Below, in pieces: positions 43,149-52,622 of a stretch of DNA of 64,000 bases; positions within the stretch are counted from its first letter, which is position 1, and each line of letters opens with the position of its first letter. Made by a program: the position numbers and the translations under genes. The notes under the pieces were generated by a model, which did no database searches, was not told the origin of the DNA, and worked only from the letters and a program-made list of their open reading frames with translations. Source of the DNA: Luteimonas marina (GTDB lineage Bacteria > Pseudomonadota > Gammaproteobacteria > Xanthomonadales > Xanthomonadaceae); NCBI RefSeq assembly GCF_007859325.1, contig NZ_VOHK01000008.1, positions 55,829-119,828 on the forward strand. The letters are read 5' to 3'.

Positions 43149-43164
43149 CCTGCGGAGAACCTGC

Positions 43165-44376
<1,212 letters not shown>

Positions 44377-44415
44377 CGCGGCTGCTGCTTCGTCCATACA
44401 TTCCGGCAAACAACA

Positions 44416-44440
44416 AAAAACCCCGCATCGCGGGGTTTTT
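44416..44440. terminator. Bidirectional intrinsic terminator
   Basis: AAAAACCCCGC-ATC-GCGGGGTTTTT forms a perfect 6-bp GC stem extended by A/T pairs, with a T-run on both strands. It serves the dipeptidase (+) and the bTHX gene (-), which end on either side. Confidence 0.95.
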
Positions 44441-44461
44441 CATCAACGCATCGCGCGACGA

Positions 44462-44641
44462 TTACTCGCCCTTCGCAACCACCTTCTTCACCGCCTTCTT
44501 GGCGGGAGCCTTGGTCGCGGCCTTCTTCGCCACCGGCGCGGCGGCGGTGCCGGCGGCCTTGGCCACGGCCTTCGGGCGCGCGTTGCCGTAGCTGGAGGAA
44601 TAGCGCTTGCCCTTGGCGGTCTTGCGGTCGCCCTTGCCCAT
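44462..44641 (-). CDS. 30S ribosomal protein bTHX-like
   Basis: A 59-aa very basic protein. The N-terminus MGKGDRKTAKGKRYSSSYGN matches the small 30S-subunit protein THX, which sits at the head of the subunit. The C-terminal 30 residues are a Lys/Ala/Pro tail (AKKAATKAPAKKAVKK), an extension seen in Xanthomonadaceae. AGGAG lies eight bases before the ATG. It ends at the shared terminator 44416-44440. Confidence 0.88.
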   Translation of the reverse strand: MGKGDRKTAKGKRYSSSYGNARPKAVAKAAGTAAAPVAKKAATKAPAKKAVKKVVAKGE

Positions 44642-44772
44642 TGTCGTGCTCCTGAGATCTCTGGATTCGGCTGGAAATTCTACGGCCCACGGGCCGCCGC
44701 GCGGGTCCGCGCGAAGCCGCACAGTCTAGCACGCGGGTCGAACCCGGACGCCATGGCAGCCGCCTGCGGGCC

Positions 44773-45183
44773 TCAGTGCGCGCAGGTGGCGTCGTGCACG
44801 TGGCCGTGGTTGAGGCGCAGGTTCACCAGGTGGCCGAGGCCGACCAGGGTCCCGCCCAGGGTCATCGCCACCGCGTGCGGGACCACCGATTCGTGCAGGG
44901 GGGCGTAAAGCACGCCGATCCACAGCACCAGCAGTCCCGGCAGCAGCAGTCCGAGCGCCCGGACCGCGCGGTGCCGGCGATAGCCCCAGAGCAGGCTGAA
45001 CGCCCCGAGCAGGCTGGCGAACAGCACGAAGCCGAACTCGAAGCCGTCGCTGAGCCACGCGGCGATGCCCAGCGACGGCAGCGCCGCGATCAGCAGCGGC
45101 AGCAGTGCGCAGTGCGCCGCGCAGGCGAGCGAACCCGCCGCGCCGAAACGGTCGAGCCAGTGATGACGTTGTCGGGGAGTCAT
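44773..45183 (-). CDS. MerC-domain membrane protein, putative zinc/metal related
   Basis: A 136-aa protein with four hydrophobic segments and a MerC-like start: DRFGAAGSLACAAHCALLPLL contains a Cys-x3-Cys pair in the first helix. The C-terminus is His-rich (RLNHGHVHDATCAH). It is divergent from the ZnuD-like receptor gene with only 81 bp between the start codons, and a Zur-box-like site lies between them. MerC proteins carry mercury; here the promoter context points to zinc uptake or handling across the inner membrane instead. Confidence 0.83.
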   Translation of the reverse strand: MTPRQRHHWLDRFGAAGSLACAAHCALLPLLIAALPSLGIAAWLSDGFEFGFVLFASLLGAFSLLWGYRRHRAVRALGLLLPGLLVLWIGVLYAPLHESVVPHAVAMTLGGTLVGLGHLVNLRLNHGHVHDATCAH

Positions 45184-45221
45184 GACCTTCGGGGTGTTGA
45201 CAGTCGGCCGGGGATTCGACA

Positions 45222-45238
45222 GTAATAATATAACATCA
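45222..45238. promoter_or_regulatory. Putative Zur box in the merC/znuD intergenic region
   Basis: GTAATAATATAACATCA matches 14 of 17 positions of the gammaproteobacterial Zur site (core GTTATAATATAACAT). It is the most AT-rich spot in the region. TTGACA at 45197-45202 could be the -35 of the receptor gene, placing the box over its -10. The site could repress both divergent genes when zinc is plentiful. Confidence 0.75.
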
Positions 45239-45264
45239 CCGAGCCCGCCAGGTCACCCCTCCCC

Positions 45265-47505
45265 ATGCCCATCCCGTTCCCCGCGCCTTGCCGACTGTCG
45301 CTGGCGCTCGTCCTCGCCCTGTCCACCCTCCCCGCCACCGCCGAGACCGTGGCGCAGGACGATCCGCGCCACAGCGAAATCAAGGACCTGAACGAGATCC
45401 TGGTCCGCGCCACGCCCATTCCCCGGACCGCCGAGGACCTGACCCGGCCGGTCGAGGTGCTGGCCGGCAGCCGCCTCGACGAGGTCCGGTCCAATACCCT
45501 GGGCGATACCGTCAACCGCCTGCCGGGCGTGCAGTCGTCCTATTTCGGCCCGGGCGTCGGCCGCCCGATCATCCGCGGCCTGGATGGCGCCCGCGTGCAG
45601 GTGCTCAACGATGGGCTGGCCTCCGGCGACGTGTCCACGGTCAGCGTCGACCACGCGGTCTCGATCGAACCCTTCCTCGCCGAGCAGATCGAGGTGCTGA
45701 AGGGCCCGTCCACCCTGCTCTACGGCAGCGGTGCGATCGGCGGCGCGGTCAACGTGGTCGACGGCCGCATCCCGGAACGCGCCACCGACGCACCGCTGCA
45801 GGGCCGCGCCGAACTGCGCGCCGGCAGCGTCAACGACGAGCGCACCGGCATGCTGCGGCTCGACGGCACCTCCGGCAACTTCGTGTTCCACCTCGACGCG
45901 CTGCATCGCGAAAGCGGCGACTACGACATTCCGGGCCATGCCGAGAGCGCCGCGCTGCGCGAGAGCGAACACGGCGAGGAGGATCACGACCACGATCATG
46001 ACCACGGGGAAGAGGAAGCGGCCTACGGCACGCTGCCGAACAGCTTCGTGCGCACCGACAGCGCCGCGCTCGGTCTGTCCTGGGTGGGCGATCGCGGCTT
46101 CCTCGGCGTCGGCGTCAGCCTGTTCAACACCCGCTACGGCGTGCCCGGCCATTCGCATGCGCACGAGGACGAACACGACCATGACCACGGTGACGAGGAC
46201 GAGGAGGATCACGACCACGACCACGATCACGAAGACGGGCACGGCCACGAGGAAGGCGTGCACATCGTCATGGACCAGCGCCGCTACGAGGTGCGCGGCG
46301 GACTGGACAACCTCGGCGCCTTCGACACCCTGCGGGTGAAGCTGGCGCGCACCGAGTACACCCACACTGAATACGAGGGCCGGGACGTCGGCACCGTGTT
46401 CGACAACGACAGCACCGAAGCCCGCGTCGAACTGGTGCATCGCGACTGGGCGGGCTGGGACGGCGCCTTCGGGCTGCAGGCCTCGCAGCGCGATTTCCGC
46501 GCGGTCGGCGACGAAGCCTTCGTGCCGGCGTCGGAATCGCGCGACATCGGCGCATTCTGGATCGGCCAGCGCAGCTTCGGCGCGGTCGACCTCGAACTCG
46601 GCGCGCGCCACGACCGCAACCGCATCGACGTCGACGAGTCCGTGGCGATCGGTCCCTCGCGCGACTTCGACGCCACCAGCCTGTCGGCCGCCGCGCGCTG
46701 GCACTTCGGCGAAGACCTGCACCTCTCGTTCGGCCTCGACCGCGCGCAGCGCTCGCCGACTGCGGAAGAGCTGTACTCCAGCGGCCTGCACGTGGCCACG
46801 CAGAGCTACGAGTTCGGCAACCCGGACCTGCGCCGCGAGACCGCGAACCGCGCCGAACTCGGCCTGCACTGGCACCACGGCCCGTTCAAGCTCGGCGCCT
46901 CCGTGTATGCGGTGGACTACCGCGACTTCGTCTACCTCGCCGACACCGGCATCGAGGACGGCGGCACGCCCGCGCGCGTGTGGAACCAGGCCGACGCGCG
47001 CTTCACCGGCGGCGAGTTCGACCTGCAGTGGACCTTCCTCGACAACGGCAGCGGCCGCTGGATCGCGCGCGGCTTCGGCGACGCGGTGCGCGGCCGGCTC
47101 GACGGCGAAGGCACGCGCGAGGTTGCGTTCGCCGTGCCGCACGGCGACCACTTCCACAACTACACCGCCGACATCGCGCTCACCGGCAACCTGCCGCGTC
47201 TGGCGCCGTGGCGCGCGGGCGCGGAACTGCGCTGGGAAGGCGGCCAGTGGCGCGCGGGCATCGGCGCCATCCGCTACGCGCGGCAGGACCGCGTGGCCGA
47301 GCACGAGGACGAAACCGCCGGTTACACCCTGGTCAACGCCAACCTCGCCTGGCACCTCGACACCGCCGGCGGCAACGCGCTGGAGCTGTTCGTCGACGGC
47401 AGCAACCTGCTCGACGAGGAGGCGCGGCCGCACACCTCGTTCCTCCGCGACCTGGCGCCGCTGCCGGGACGCGGCATTTCCGCCGGGGTGCGACTGTTCT
47501 TCTGA
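45265..47505 (+). CDS. znuD: TonB-dependent receptor, zinc-uptake ZnuD type
   Basis: A 746-aa outer-membrane receptor. The signal peptide (LSLALVLALSTLPATA) is followed by a plug domain (TVNRLPGVQSSYFGPGVGRP; VEVLKGPSTLLYGSGAIGG) and a barrel ending in Phe-Phe. Two His/Asp/Glu-rich loops lie at about residues 235-252 (EEDHDHDHDHGEEE) and 297-332 (several HDHDHDH and GHGHEE runs), suited to catching zinc. These loops, the Zur-box-like site upstream and the divergent MerC gene point to zinc import powered by TonB. Cobalt or nickel cannot be ruled out. Confidence 0.9.
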   Translation: MPIPFPAPCRLSLALVLALSTLPATAETVAQDDPRHSEIKDLNEILVRATPIPRTAEDLTRPVEVLAGSRLDEVRSNTLGDTVNRLPGVQSSYFGPGVGRPIIRGLDGARVQVLNDGLASGDVSTVSVDHAVSIEPFLAEQIEVLKGPSTLLYGSGAIGGAVNVVDGRIPERATDAPLQGRAELRAGSVNDERTGMLRLDGTSGNFVFHLDALHRESGDYDIPGHAESAALRESEHGEEDHDHDHDHGEEEAAYGTLPNSFVRTDSAALGLSWVGDRGFLGVGVSLFNTRYGVPGHSHAHEDEHDHDHGDEDEEDHDHDHDHEDGHGHEEGVHIVMDQRRYEVRGGLDNLGAFDTLRVKLARTEYTHTEYEGRDVGTVFDNDSTEARVELVHRDWAGWDGAFGLQASQRDFRAVGDEAFVPASESRDIGAFWIGQRSFGAVDLELGARHDRNRIDVDESVAIGPSRDFDATSLSAAARWHFGEDLHLSFGLDRAQRSPTAEELYSSGLHVATQSYEFGNPDLRRETANRAELGLHWHHGPFKLGASVYAVDYRDFVYLADTGIEDGGTPARVWNQADARFTGGEFDLQWTFLDNGSGRWIARGFGDAVRGRLDGEGTREVAFAVPHGDHFHNYTADIALTGNLPRLAPWRAGAELRWEGGQWRAGIGAIRYARQDRVAEHEDETAGYTLVNANLAWHLDTAGGNALELFVDGSNLLDEEARPHTSFLRDLAPLPGRGISAGVRLFF

Positions 47506-47606
47506 TCCCGGCATGCGGATCGCGGCGGCGGACATCGCCGCGATCCGCCGCGGCCCGGCGTTCCCCTTCCCCATACCCTGTCGGGAACTTCTGAAAACCC
47601 CGAATT

Positions 47607-47720
47607 TGTCATTTCGACCCCGGACTTGATCCGGGGGAGAAATCTTGCCTTTCAGGCGCCTGGATTGTCCGGTTTCGCTGTTGCAAAGCGTCTCTTGCCA
47701 GGCTCGAAACGGCTGTTCCT
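47607..47720. repeat. Imperfect TGTCATTTCGACC-type element
   Basis: The left arm starts TGTCATTTCGACCCCGGACT and includes GGGGGAGAAATCTTGC. A weak right half (GCCAGGCTCGAAACGG) lies near 47698-47713. It is related to the perfect copy at 63599 but its arms no longer pair. It fills most of the gap between the receptor and the MarR gene. Confidence 0.55.
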
Positions 47721-47750
47721 GGAAGTCCTCTGTTGACGCGATGCAGGCAA

Positions 47751-47770
47751 ATATGTGTACATACACATAT
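47751..47770. promoter_or_regulatory. Perfect palindromic operator overlapping the MarR start codon
   Basis: ATATGTGTA-CA-TACACATAT: nine-base arms pair perfectly around a two-base centre, and the right arm runs into ATG 47769. TTGACG at 47733-47738 is a likely -35, so the operator covers the -10 area and the start. This is the expected layout for MarR autorepression of the MarR-MFS operon. Confidence 0.85.
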
Positions 47771-48203
47771 GAACGCCATGCCTGCCCCCACAGCCTGCAC
47801 CTGCTTCAGGCTGCGCAAGCTCAGCCGCCTGCTCTCCCAGCGCTATGACGCGGCGCTGGCGCCGGCCGGGCTCAACGTCAACCAGTTCTCGATCCTGCGC
47901 CGCGCGGAACGGCCGCGGTACACGATCGGCAGCCTTGCCGCGGAGCTGGGCATGGAGCGCACCACGCTCTCGCGCGACCTGCGCCACCTCGTCGACGCCG
48001 GCTGGCTGCGACTGGTCGCCGGCGACGACGCCCGCCGCAGGCATGTCGTGCTGACCGCCGCCGGCCGGCGCACGATCGAACGCGCGCTGCCGCTGTGGCG
48101 CGGCGTGCAGGACGAGGTGGAACGCGACCTCGGCGCGACGACGGTGGCGAAACTGCATGTCGACCTCGACCGCGCCATGCAGCGGCTCGAGGCGCCCCGA
48201 TGA
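47769..48203 (+). CDS. MarR family transcriptional regulator
   Basis: A 144-aa winged-helix repressor. The recognition region is YTIGSLAAELGMERTTLSRDLRHLVDAGWL and the wing LVAGDDARRRHVVLTAAG. Two Cys (TACTCFRL) near the N-terminus could act as a redox or metal sensor; this is speculative. ATG 47769 overlaps its own palindromic operator. Its TGA overlaps the ATG of the MFS gene (ATGA), so the pair forms one operon and the regulator probably controls the transporter in response to its substrate. Confidence 0.92.
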   Translation: MNAMPAPTACTCFRLRKLSRLLSQRYDAALAPAGLNVNQFSILRRAERPRYTIGSLAAELGMERTTLSRDLRHLVDAGWLRLVAGDDARRRHVVLTAAGRRTIERALPLWRGVQDEVERDLGATTVAKLHVDLDRAMQRLEAPR

Positions 48204-49441
48204 ACGCGACCGCCCCCCCGCGCTACTGGCCGCTGGTGCTCGCGGCCACGGCCACCCTGCTGGTCACGATGGGCATCCGCCAGTCGCTGGGGCTGTACGT
48301 GCAGCCGATCGCGGCGGACACCGGCATCGGCATCGTTGCGATCAGCTTCGCGCTCGCGGTCGGGCAACTGGTCTGGGGCGCGGTGCAGCCCGCCTTCGGC
48401 GCCTGGGCCGACCAGCGCGGCAGCGGCCGCGTGCTCGTGTTCGGCGCCCTGCTGCTGTGCGTGGGCATGGCATTGGCGCCGCTGCTGGCCTCGGGCTGGG
48501 GGCTGGTGCTGACGCTGGGCCTGCTCTCGGCGGCGGGCGCGGGCGCGGGCAGCTTTTCCGTGCTGATCGGCGCGACCGCCGGCGCCACACCGGCGCACAA
48601 GCGGTCATTCGCCGCGGGCGTGATCAACGCCGGCGGCTCCGCCGGGCAGTTCGTGTTCGCACCGGTGACGCAGGCCATCATCGGCGCCTTCGGCTGGATG
48701 GCGGCGATGTGGGCGATGGCGGTCGCCGCGCTGTCGACGCTGCCGCTGGCCTGGCCGCTGCGCCGCAAACCCGCGGGCACGCGCGCCTCCGGACCTGCGG
48801 CGATCGTGGCGCCCCTGGAAGGCGACATCGGCCTGCGCGCGCAGCTGCGCGTGGCCGCGCGCGACCGCAGCTACTGGTGCCTGCACATCGGCTTCTTCAC
48901 CTGCGGCTTCCACATCGCCTTCCTGGTCACCCACCTGCCGACCGAGATCGCGATGTGCGGCCTGTCCGACAACGTCTCGGCCATGTCGCTGGCCCTGATC
49001 GGCCTGTGCAACATCGGCGGCAGTCTCGCGATCGGCTGGCTCGGCCAGCGCTACCGGATGAAATCGCTGCTGGCGCTGATGTACGCCAGCCGCGCGCTGC
49101 TGGTCGGCGTGTACCTGGTCTCGCCGCCGACGCCGCTGACCTTCTACCTGTTCGCCGCCGGCCTCGGCGCGACCTGGCTGGCGACGGTGCCGCCGACCGC
49201 CGGCATCATCGGCAAGCTGTTCGGCCCGCGCTACCTCGCCACGCTGTTCGGCTTCACCCTGCTCTCGCACCAGGTCGGCGGCTTCTTCGGTGCGTGGCTC
49301 GGCGGCCTGGCGATCGCACACCTCGGCGACTACACCTGGATGTGGTACGCGGACATCGTGCTGGCGCTGCTGGCGGCGGCATTCAACCTGCCGATCCGGG
49401 AAGAAAAGCCGCAGTTGCAACTGCATGCGGCAACGTCGTAG
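48200..49441 (+). CDS. MFS transporter controlled by the adjacent MarR
   Basis: A 413-aa 12-helix MFS protein. The first helix has ATATLLVTMGIRQSLGLYVQ, and the loop between helices 2 and 3 (GAWADQRGSGRV) is the MFS signature. The halves are joined by a hydrophilic loop around residue 205. It starts inside the stop of the MarR gene. The overall pattern resembles MCT/OFA-type anion or drug transporters; substrate is not predictable. The coupling to MarR suggests efflux of a toxic compound. Confidence 0.9.
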   Translation: MNATAPPRYWPLVLAATATLLVTMGIRQSLGLYVQPIAADTGIGIVAISFALAVGQLVWGAVQPAFGAWADQRGSGRVLVFGALLLCVGMALAPLLASGWGLVLTLGLLSAAGAGAGSFSVLIGATAGATPAHKRSFAAGVINAGGSAGQFVFAPVTQAIIGAFGWMAAMWAMAVAALSTLPLAWPLRRKPAGTRASGPAAIVAPLEGDIGLRAQLRVAARDRSYWCLHIGFFTCGFHIAFLVTHLPTEIAMCGLSDNVSAMSLALIGLCNIGGSLAIGWLGQRYRMKSLLALMYASRALLVGVYLVSPPTPLTFYLFAAGLGATWLATVPPTAGIIGKLFGPRYLATLFGFTLLSHQVGGFFGAWLGGLAIAHLGDYTWMWYADIVLALLAAAFNLPIREEKPQLQLHAATS

Positions 49442-49491
49442 TCCGTCCCTGCGAGGACACCCTCGGGATACGCCACGAGTGCGCTGAGAAT

Positions 49492-49560
49492 TGTCATCCC
49501 GAACGAAGTGAGGGATCTCCCCCCCCGGCACTGAGATCCCTCACTTCGTTCGGGATGACA
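49492..49560. repeat. Near-perfect hairpin element, GAACGAAGTGAGG type
   Basis: TGTCATCCCGAACGAAGTGA continues GGGATCTC and is matched exactly by GAGATCCCTCACTTCGTTC then GGGATGACA, giving arms of about 28 bases and a short C-rich loop. It lies between the convergent MFS and zur genes and could terminate both. Confidence 0.9.
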
Positions 49561-49612
49561 AACAGGGAGCTGGCCGGTCCGCCCGCACCCGCGAAAGCGA
49601 CTGTGGCAGCGC

Positions 49613-50107
49613 CTAATCCTTCCCGGCGCACTCCGCGCACAGCCCGTGCACTTCCAGCGTCTGCGCCTGCGGCACGAAGCCGAGCGCGCGCGCGCGTTCG
49701 TCCAGCGAGGCAACGACCTGCGCGTCCTCCAGCTCGACCGCGCTGTGGCAGCGATCGCAGATCAGGAACGGCACCGAATGCTGCGCGCTGTCGGGATGGT
49801 GGCAGGCGACGAAGGCGTTGACCGACTGCAGCTTGTGGATGAAACCGTTGGCGAGCAGGAAATCCAGCGCGCGGTAGATCGTCGGCGGCGCGTCGGCGCC
49901 GGCACCCTCGCCCGAGCGCACCATGTCGAGCAGGTCGTAGGCCTTGACCGGCCGGCCGGCTTCGGCCACCAGGCGCAGCACGCGCGCGCGGATCGGCGTC
50001 AGCCGCAGCCCGCGCTCCTGGCAGGCGCGCTCGACCGCGCGCACGAACGCCTCGGCGTCGTGGACGTGGTGGCGAGGATCGATGCAGTCGTGTCCGTGCG
50101 TGCCCAT
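49613..50107 (-). CDS. zur: Fur family regulator, Zur type
   Basis: A 164-aa Fur-family repressor. The DNA-binding part holds LTPIRARVLRLVAEAGRPVKAYDLL and PPTIYRALDFLLANGFIHKL. The regulatory metal site uses HSVPFLICDRCHSAVEL, and the structural zinc uses the two Cys-x2-Cys pairs (CDRC and CAEC). The N-terminus is His-rich (GTHGHDCIDPRHHVHD). QSVNAFVACHH is characteristic of the Zur branch. It should repress zinc-uptake genes, most likely the ZnuD-like receptor and MerC-like gene 4 kb away through the box at 45222. Confidence 0.88.
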   Translation of the reverse strand: MGTHGHDCIDPRHHVHDAEAFVRAVERACQERGLRLTPIRARVLRLVAEAGRPVKAYDLLDMVRSGEGAGADAPPTIYRALDFLLANGFIHKLQSVNAFVACHHPDSAQHSVPFLICDRCHSAVELEDAQVVASLDERARALGFVPQAQTLEVHGLCAECAGKD

Positions 50108-50138
50108 GCGGAGATGATGGAGGCGGAGGCGGCCCGGC

Positions 50139-51545
50139 TCAAGCCTCGGCCGGCACCTTCGCGATCGCCGCGTCGATGCGCCGCAGCGCCTCGTCGCGGC
50201 CGGCCAGGTACACCGTATGCGAGATGTCCGGGCTGACCTGGGTGCCGGTGATCGCCACCCGCATCGGCTGCGCCACCTTGCCCATGCCCAGCGCCAGCGC
50301 CTCGGCGGTCGCGTGCAGCGCGTCGTTGATCGCCTCGACGCTCCACTCCGGCAATGCGGCCAGCCGCGCGCGCGCGTCGCGCAGCGGCGCGTCGGCGCCG
50401 GCCTTGAGGTGCTTGGCCACGGCCGCGTCGTCGTAGCCCTCCAGCGGACCGAACCAGACCGCGGCGCGCTCGGCCATGTCCCTGAGCGTCTGCACGCGAT
50501 CGCGCAGCGCGACGACGAGGTCGGCCGGCGCGGGACCCCGCGACAGGTCGTAGCCGCACTGCCGCAGGTGCCATTCCAGGTGCTTGGCCACGTCCGCCGG
50601 ATCGTCGTTCTTCAGGTACTGCTGGTTGAGCCAGCCGAGCTTGGCCGAATCGAGCCGCGACGCCTTCGCGTTCACGTCCTTCAGCTCGAACAGTCGCTGC
50701 ATCTCCTCGATGCTGAACACTTCCTGGTCGCCGTGCGACCAGCCCAGGCGCACCAAGTAGTTCAGCAGCGCGTGCGGCAGGTAGCCGGCGTCGCGGTACT
50801 GCATCACGTCGGCGGCGCCGGTGCGCTTGCTCAGCTTGGCGCCCTGCTCGTCGAGGATCATCGGCAGGTGCGCGAACGCGGGCACCGGCGCGCCCAGCGC
50901 TTCGTAGAGGTTGATCTGGCGCGGCGTGTTGTTGACGTGGTCATCGCCGCGCACCACGTCGGTGATGCGCATGTCGATGTCGTCCACCACCACCGCAAAG
51001 TTGTAGGTGGCATAGCCGTCCGGGCGGAAGATCACCAGGTCGTCGAGTTCACTGTTGGCGATCTCGATGCGGCCCTTCACCTTGTCGTCCCACGCCACCA
51101 CGCCGTCGACGGGATTGCGGAAGCGGATCACGCGATTGGGATCGTCGCGTTTCGGCTCGTTGCGGTCGCGGTAGGCGCCGTTGTAGCGCGGCTTGTCGCC
51201 CTTCGCCATGGCGGCCTCGCGCATCGCGTCGAGTTCTTCCTTCGACTCGTAGGCGTAGTAGGCCTTGCCCTCGGCGACCAACCGCTCGGCGGCCTCGCGG
51301 TAGCGGTCGAGGCGCTGCGTCTGGTAGATCGGGCCTTCGTCGTAGTCCAGCCCCAGCCAAGCTATCGCGTCGAGGATGGCGTCGATCGCCGCCTGCGTGC
51401 TGCGCTCGCGGTCGGTGTCCTCGATCCGCAGCACGAACTCGCCGCCGCGATGGCGCGCCTCCAGCCAGCAATAAAGCGCGGTACGCGCGCCGCCGATGTG
51501 CAGGTAGCCGGTGGGACTGGGGGCGAAGCGGGTGCGGCAGGTCAT
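50139..51545 (-). CDS. gltX: Glutamyl-tRNA synthetase
   Basis: A 468-aa class I synthetase, the usual length. It charges tRNA-Glu. The HIGH-type motif is [12 protein letters not shown] and the KMSKS-type motif is [27 protein letters not shown] and [15 protein letters not shown] are typical catalytic-domain pieces. A -10-like TAAAAT lies about 30 bases upstream on the minus strand (51575-51580). The gene is divergent from lpxH, with a repeat element in the gap. Confidence 0.98.
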   Translation of the reverse strand: MTCRTRFAPSPTGYLHIGGARTALYCWLEARHRGGEFVLRIEDTDRERSTQAAIDAILDAIAWLGLDYDEGPIYQTQRLDRYREAAERLVAEGKAYYAYESKEELDAMREAAMAKGDKPRYNGAYRDRNEPKRDDPNRVIRFRNPVDGVVAWDDKVKGRIEIANSELDDLVIFRPDGYATYNFAVVVDDIDMRITDVVRGDDHVNNTPRQINLYEALGAPVPAFAHLPMILDEQGAKLSKRTGAADVMQYRDAGYLPHALLNYLVRLGWSHGDQEVFSIEEMQRLFELKDVNAKASRLDSAKLGWLNQQYLKNDDPADVAKHLEWHLRQCGYDLSRGPAPADLVVALRDRVQTLRDMAERAAVWFGPLEGYDDAAVAKHLKAGADAPLRDARARLAALPEWSVEAINDALHATAEALALGMGKVAQPMRVAITGTQVSPDISHTVYLAGRDEALRRIDAAIAKVPAEA

Positions 51546-51662
51546 GGGAGGGCTGGATGCGTGGGAAACGCGTCATTTTACCGGCATCCGGTCCGCCGGA
51601 CCCGCGAGCGCCGCGGCCCTCGGTCCCGATCCTCTGGATTGGCCGTTCCGGGCGATCCTGCC

Positions 51663-51785
51663 TGTCATCCCGAACGTCCAAAGCTGTCATCCCGAACGCA
51701 GTGAGGGATCTCGCTTTTTTGCCCCGGTGAGGCGAGATCCCTCACGGAGCCTGTCCTGAGCGTAGTCGAAGGATTCGGGATGACA
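51663..51785. repeat. Compound GAACGCAGTGAGG repeat between gltX and lpxH
   Basis: Two left-arm starts lie in tandem (TGTCATCCCGAACG at 51663, and again at 51685 followed by CAGTGAGGGATCT). The right arm GAGATCCCTCAC is interrupted by a 28-base insert (CGGAGCCTGTCCTGAGCGTA..) before GGATTCGGGATGACA. It fills the divergent promoter region of gltX and lpxH. Confidence 0.8.
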
Positions 51786-51807
51786 ATCCGGGACCCGCGC
51801 GCTGGTC

Positions 51808-51813
51808 TAGAAT
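51808..51813 (+). promoter_or_regulatory. Putative -10 box (TAGAAT) of lpxH
   Basis: TAGAAT lies seven bases before ATG 51821. The only purine-rich sequence between is part of the box itself, so the transcript would be leaderless or nearly so. Confidence 0.4.
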
Positions 51814-51820
51814 TCCTCCG

Positions 51821-52552
51821 ATGCCCACGCTCTTCGTTTCCGACCTGCACCTCGACCCGGCGCGCCCGGAGATCACCCGGTTGTTCCGCGATTTCCTCGA
51901 CGGCGAAGCCCGCGCCGCCGACGCGCTCTACATCCTCGGCGACCTGTTCGAGGCCTGGGTCGGCGACGACGATCCATCGGAAGCGGGCGCCCTGGTCGCG
52001 GACAGGCTGCGGGCGCTGTCGGATGCCGGGATCCCGGTGTACTTCCAGCGCGGCAACCGCGATTTCCTGGTCGGCGAGGCCTGGGCGCGCCGCGCCGGCA
52101 TGCGCATCCTGCCGGACCCGGCGGTGATCGTGCTCGACGGCGCACCGGTGCTGCTGATGCACGGCGACCTGCTGTGCACCGATGACGTCGCCTATCAGGC
52201 CTTCCGCGCGCAGACGCGCGATCCGGCGTGGCAGGCGCAGTTCCTGTCGCAGCCGCTGGAAGCGCGCCTCGCCTTCGCGCAGCAGGCGCGCGCCGCCAGC
52301 CAGGCGCGGCAGGGCGAGCTGAAGCAGGCCGGCACGATGGAAACGATCACCGACGTCGCCCCGGCGACGGTCGAGGACATGTTCGCGCGCTACGGCGTGG
52401 ACACGCTGATCCACGGCCACACGCACCGCCCGGCGATCCACGACCTCGTCGTCGCCGGACGCGCCCGCCGGCGCATCGTGCTCGGCGACTGGTACGAACA
52501 GGGTTCGGTGCTGCGCGCCAACGCGGGCAGATTCGACCTTGTCGCCCTGTAG
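51821..52552 (+). CDS. lpxH: UDP-2,3-diacylglucosamine diphosphatase
   Basis: A 243-aa metallophosphoesterase of lipid A synthesis that cleaves UDP-2,3-diacylglucosamine to lipid X and UMP. All metal motifs are visible: [44 protein letters not shown] and [12 protein letters not shown]. The length matches the family (E. coli 240). Its TAG stop at 52550-52552 is provided by the GTAG end of the repeat that begins at 52549. Confidence 0.96.
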   Translation: MPTLFVSDLHLDPARPEITRLFRDFLDGEARAADALYILGDLFEAWVGDDDPSEAGALVADRLRALSDAGIPVYFQRGNRDFLVGEAWARRAGMRILPDPAVIVLDGAPVLLMHGDLLCTDDVAYQAFRAQTRDPAWQAQFLSQPLEARLAFAQQARAASQARQGELKQAGTMETITDVAPATVEDMFARYGVDTLIHGHTHRPAIHDLVVAGRARRRIVLGDWYEQGSVLRANAGRFDLVAL

Positions 52553-52622
52553 GAGCGCCTTCAGGCGCGATCGCACGCTGTCTCCGGAGCGTTCGGCGGG
52601 TCGCGCCTGAAGGCGCTCCTAC
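52549..52622. repeat. GTAG-type (SMAG-like) repeat supplying stop codons to both flanking genes
   Basis: GTAGGAGCGCCTTCAGGCGC at the left is complemented by GCGCCTGAAGGCGCTCCTAC at the right. The left TAG is the lpxH stop and the right CTA, read on the minus strand, is the TAG stop of the DUF455 gene. The hairpin separates two convergent genes and may end transcription of both. Confidence 0.92.

Noticed and set aside
44416..44440. Possible additional small RNA at the terminator
   Set aside because: No promoter or further structure visible around the terminator; it is explained by the two genes that converge on it.
45253..47766. Open frame of about 837 codons antisense to the receptor gene
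   Set aside because: No motifs, Ala/Val/Glu/Arg-rich; the receptor on the other strand has a full plug and barrel.
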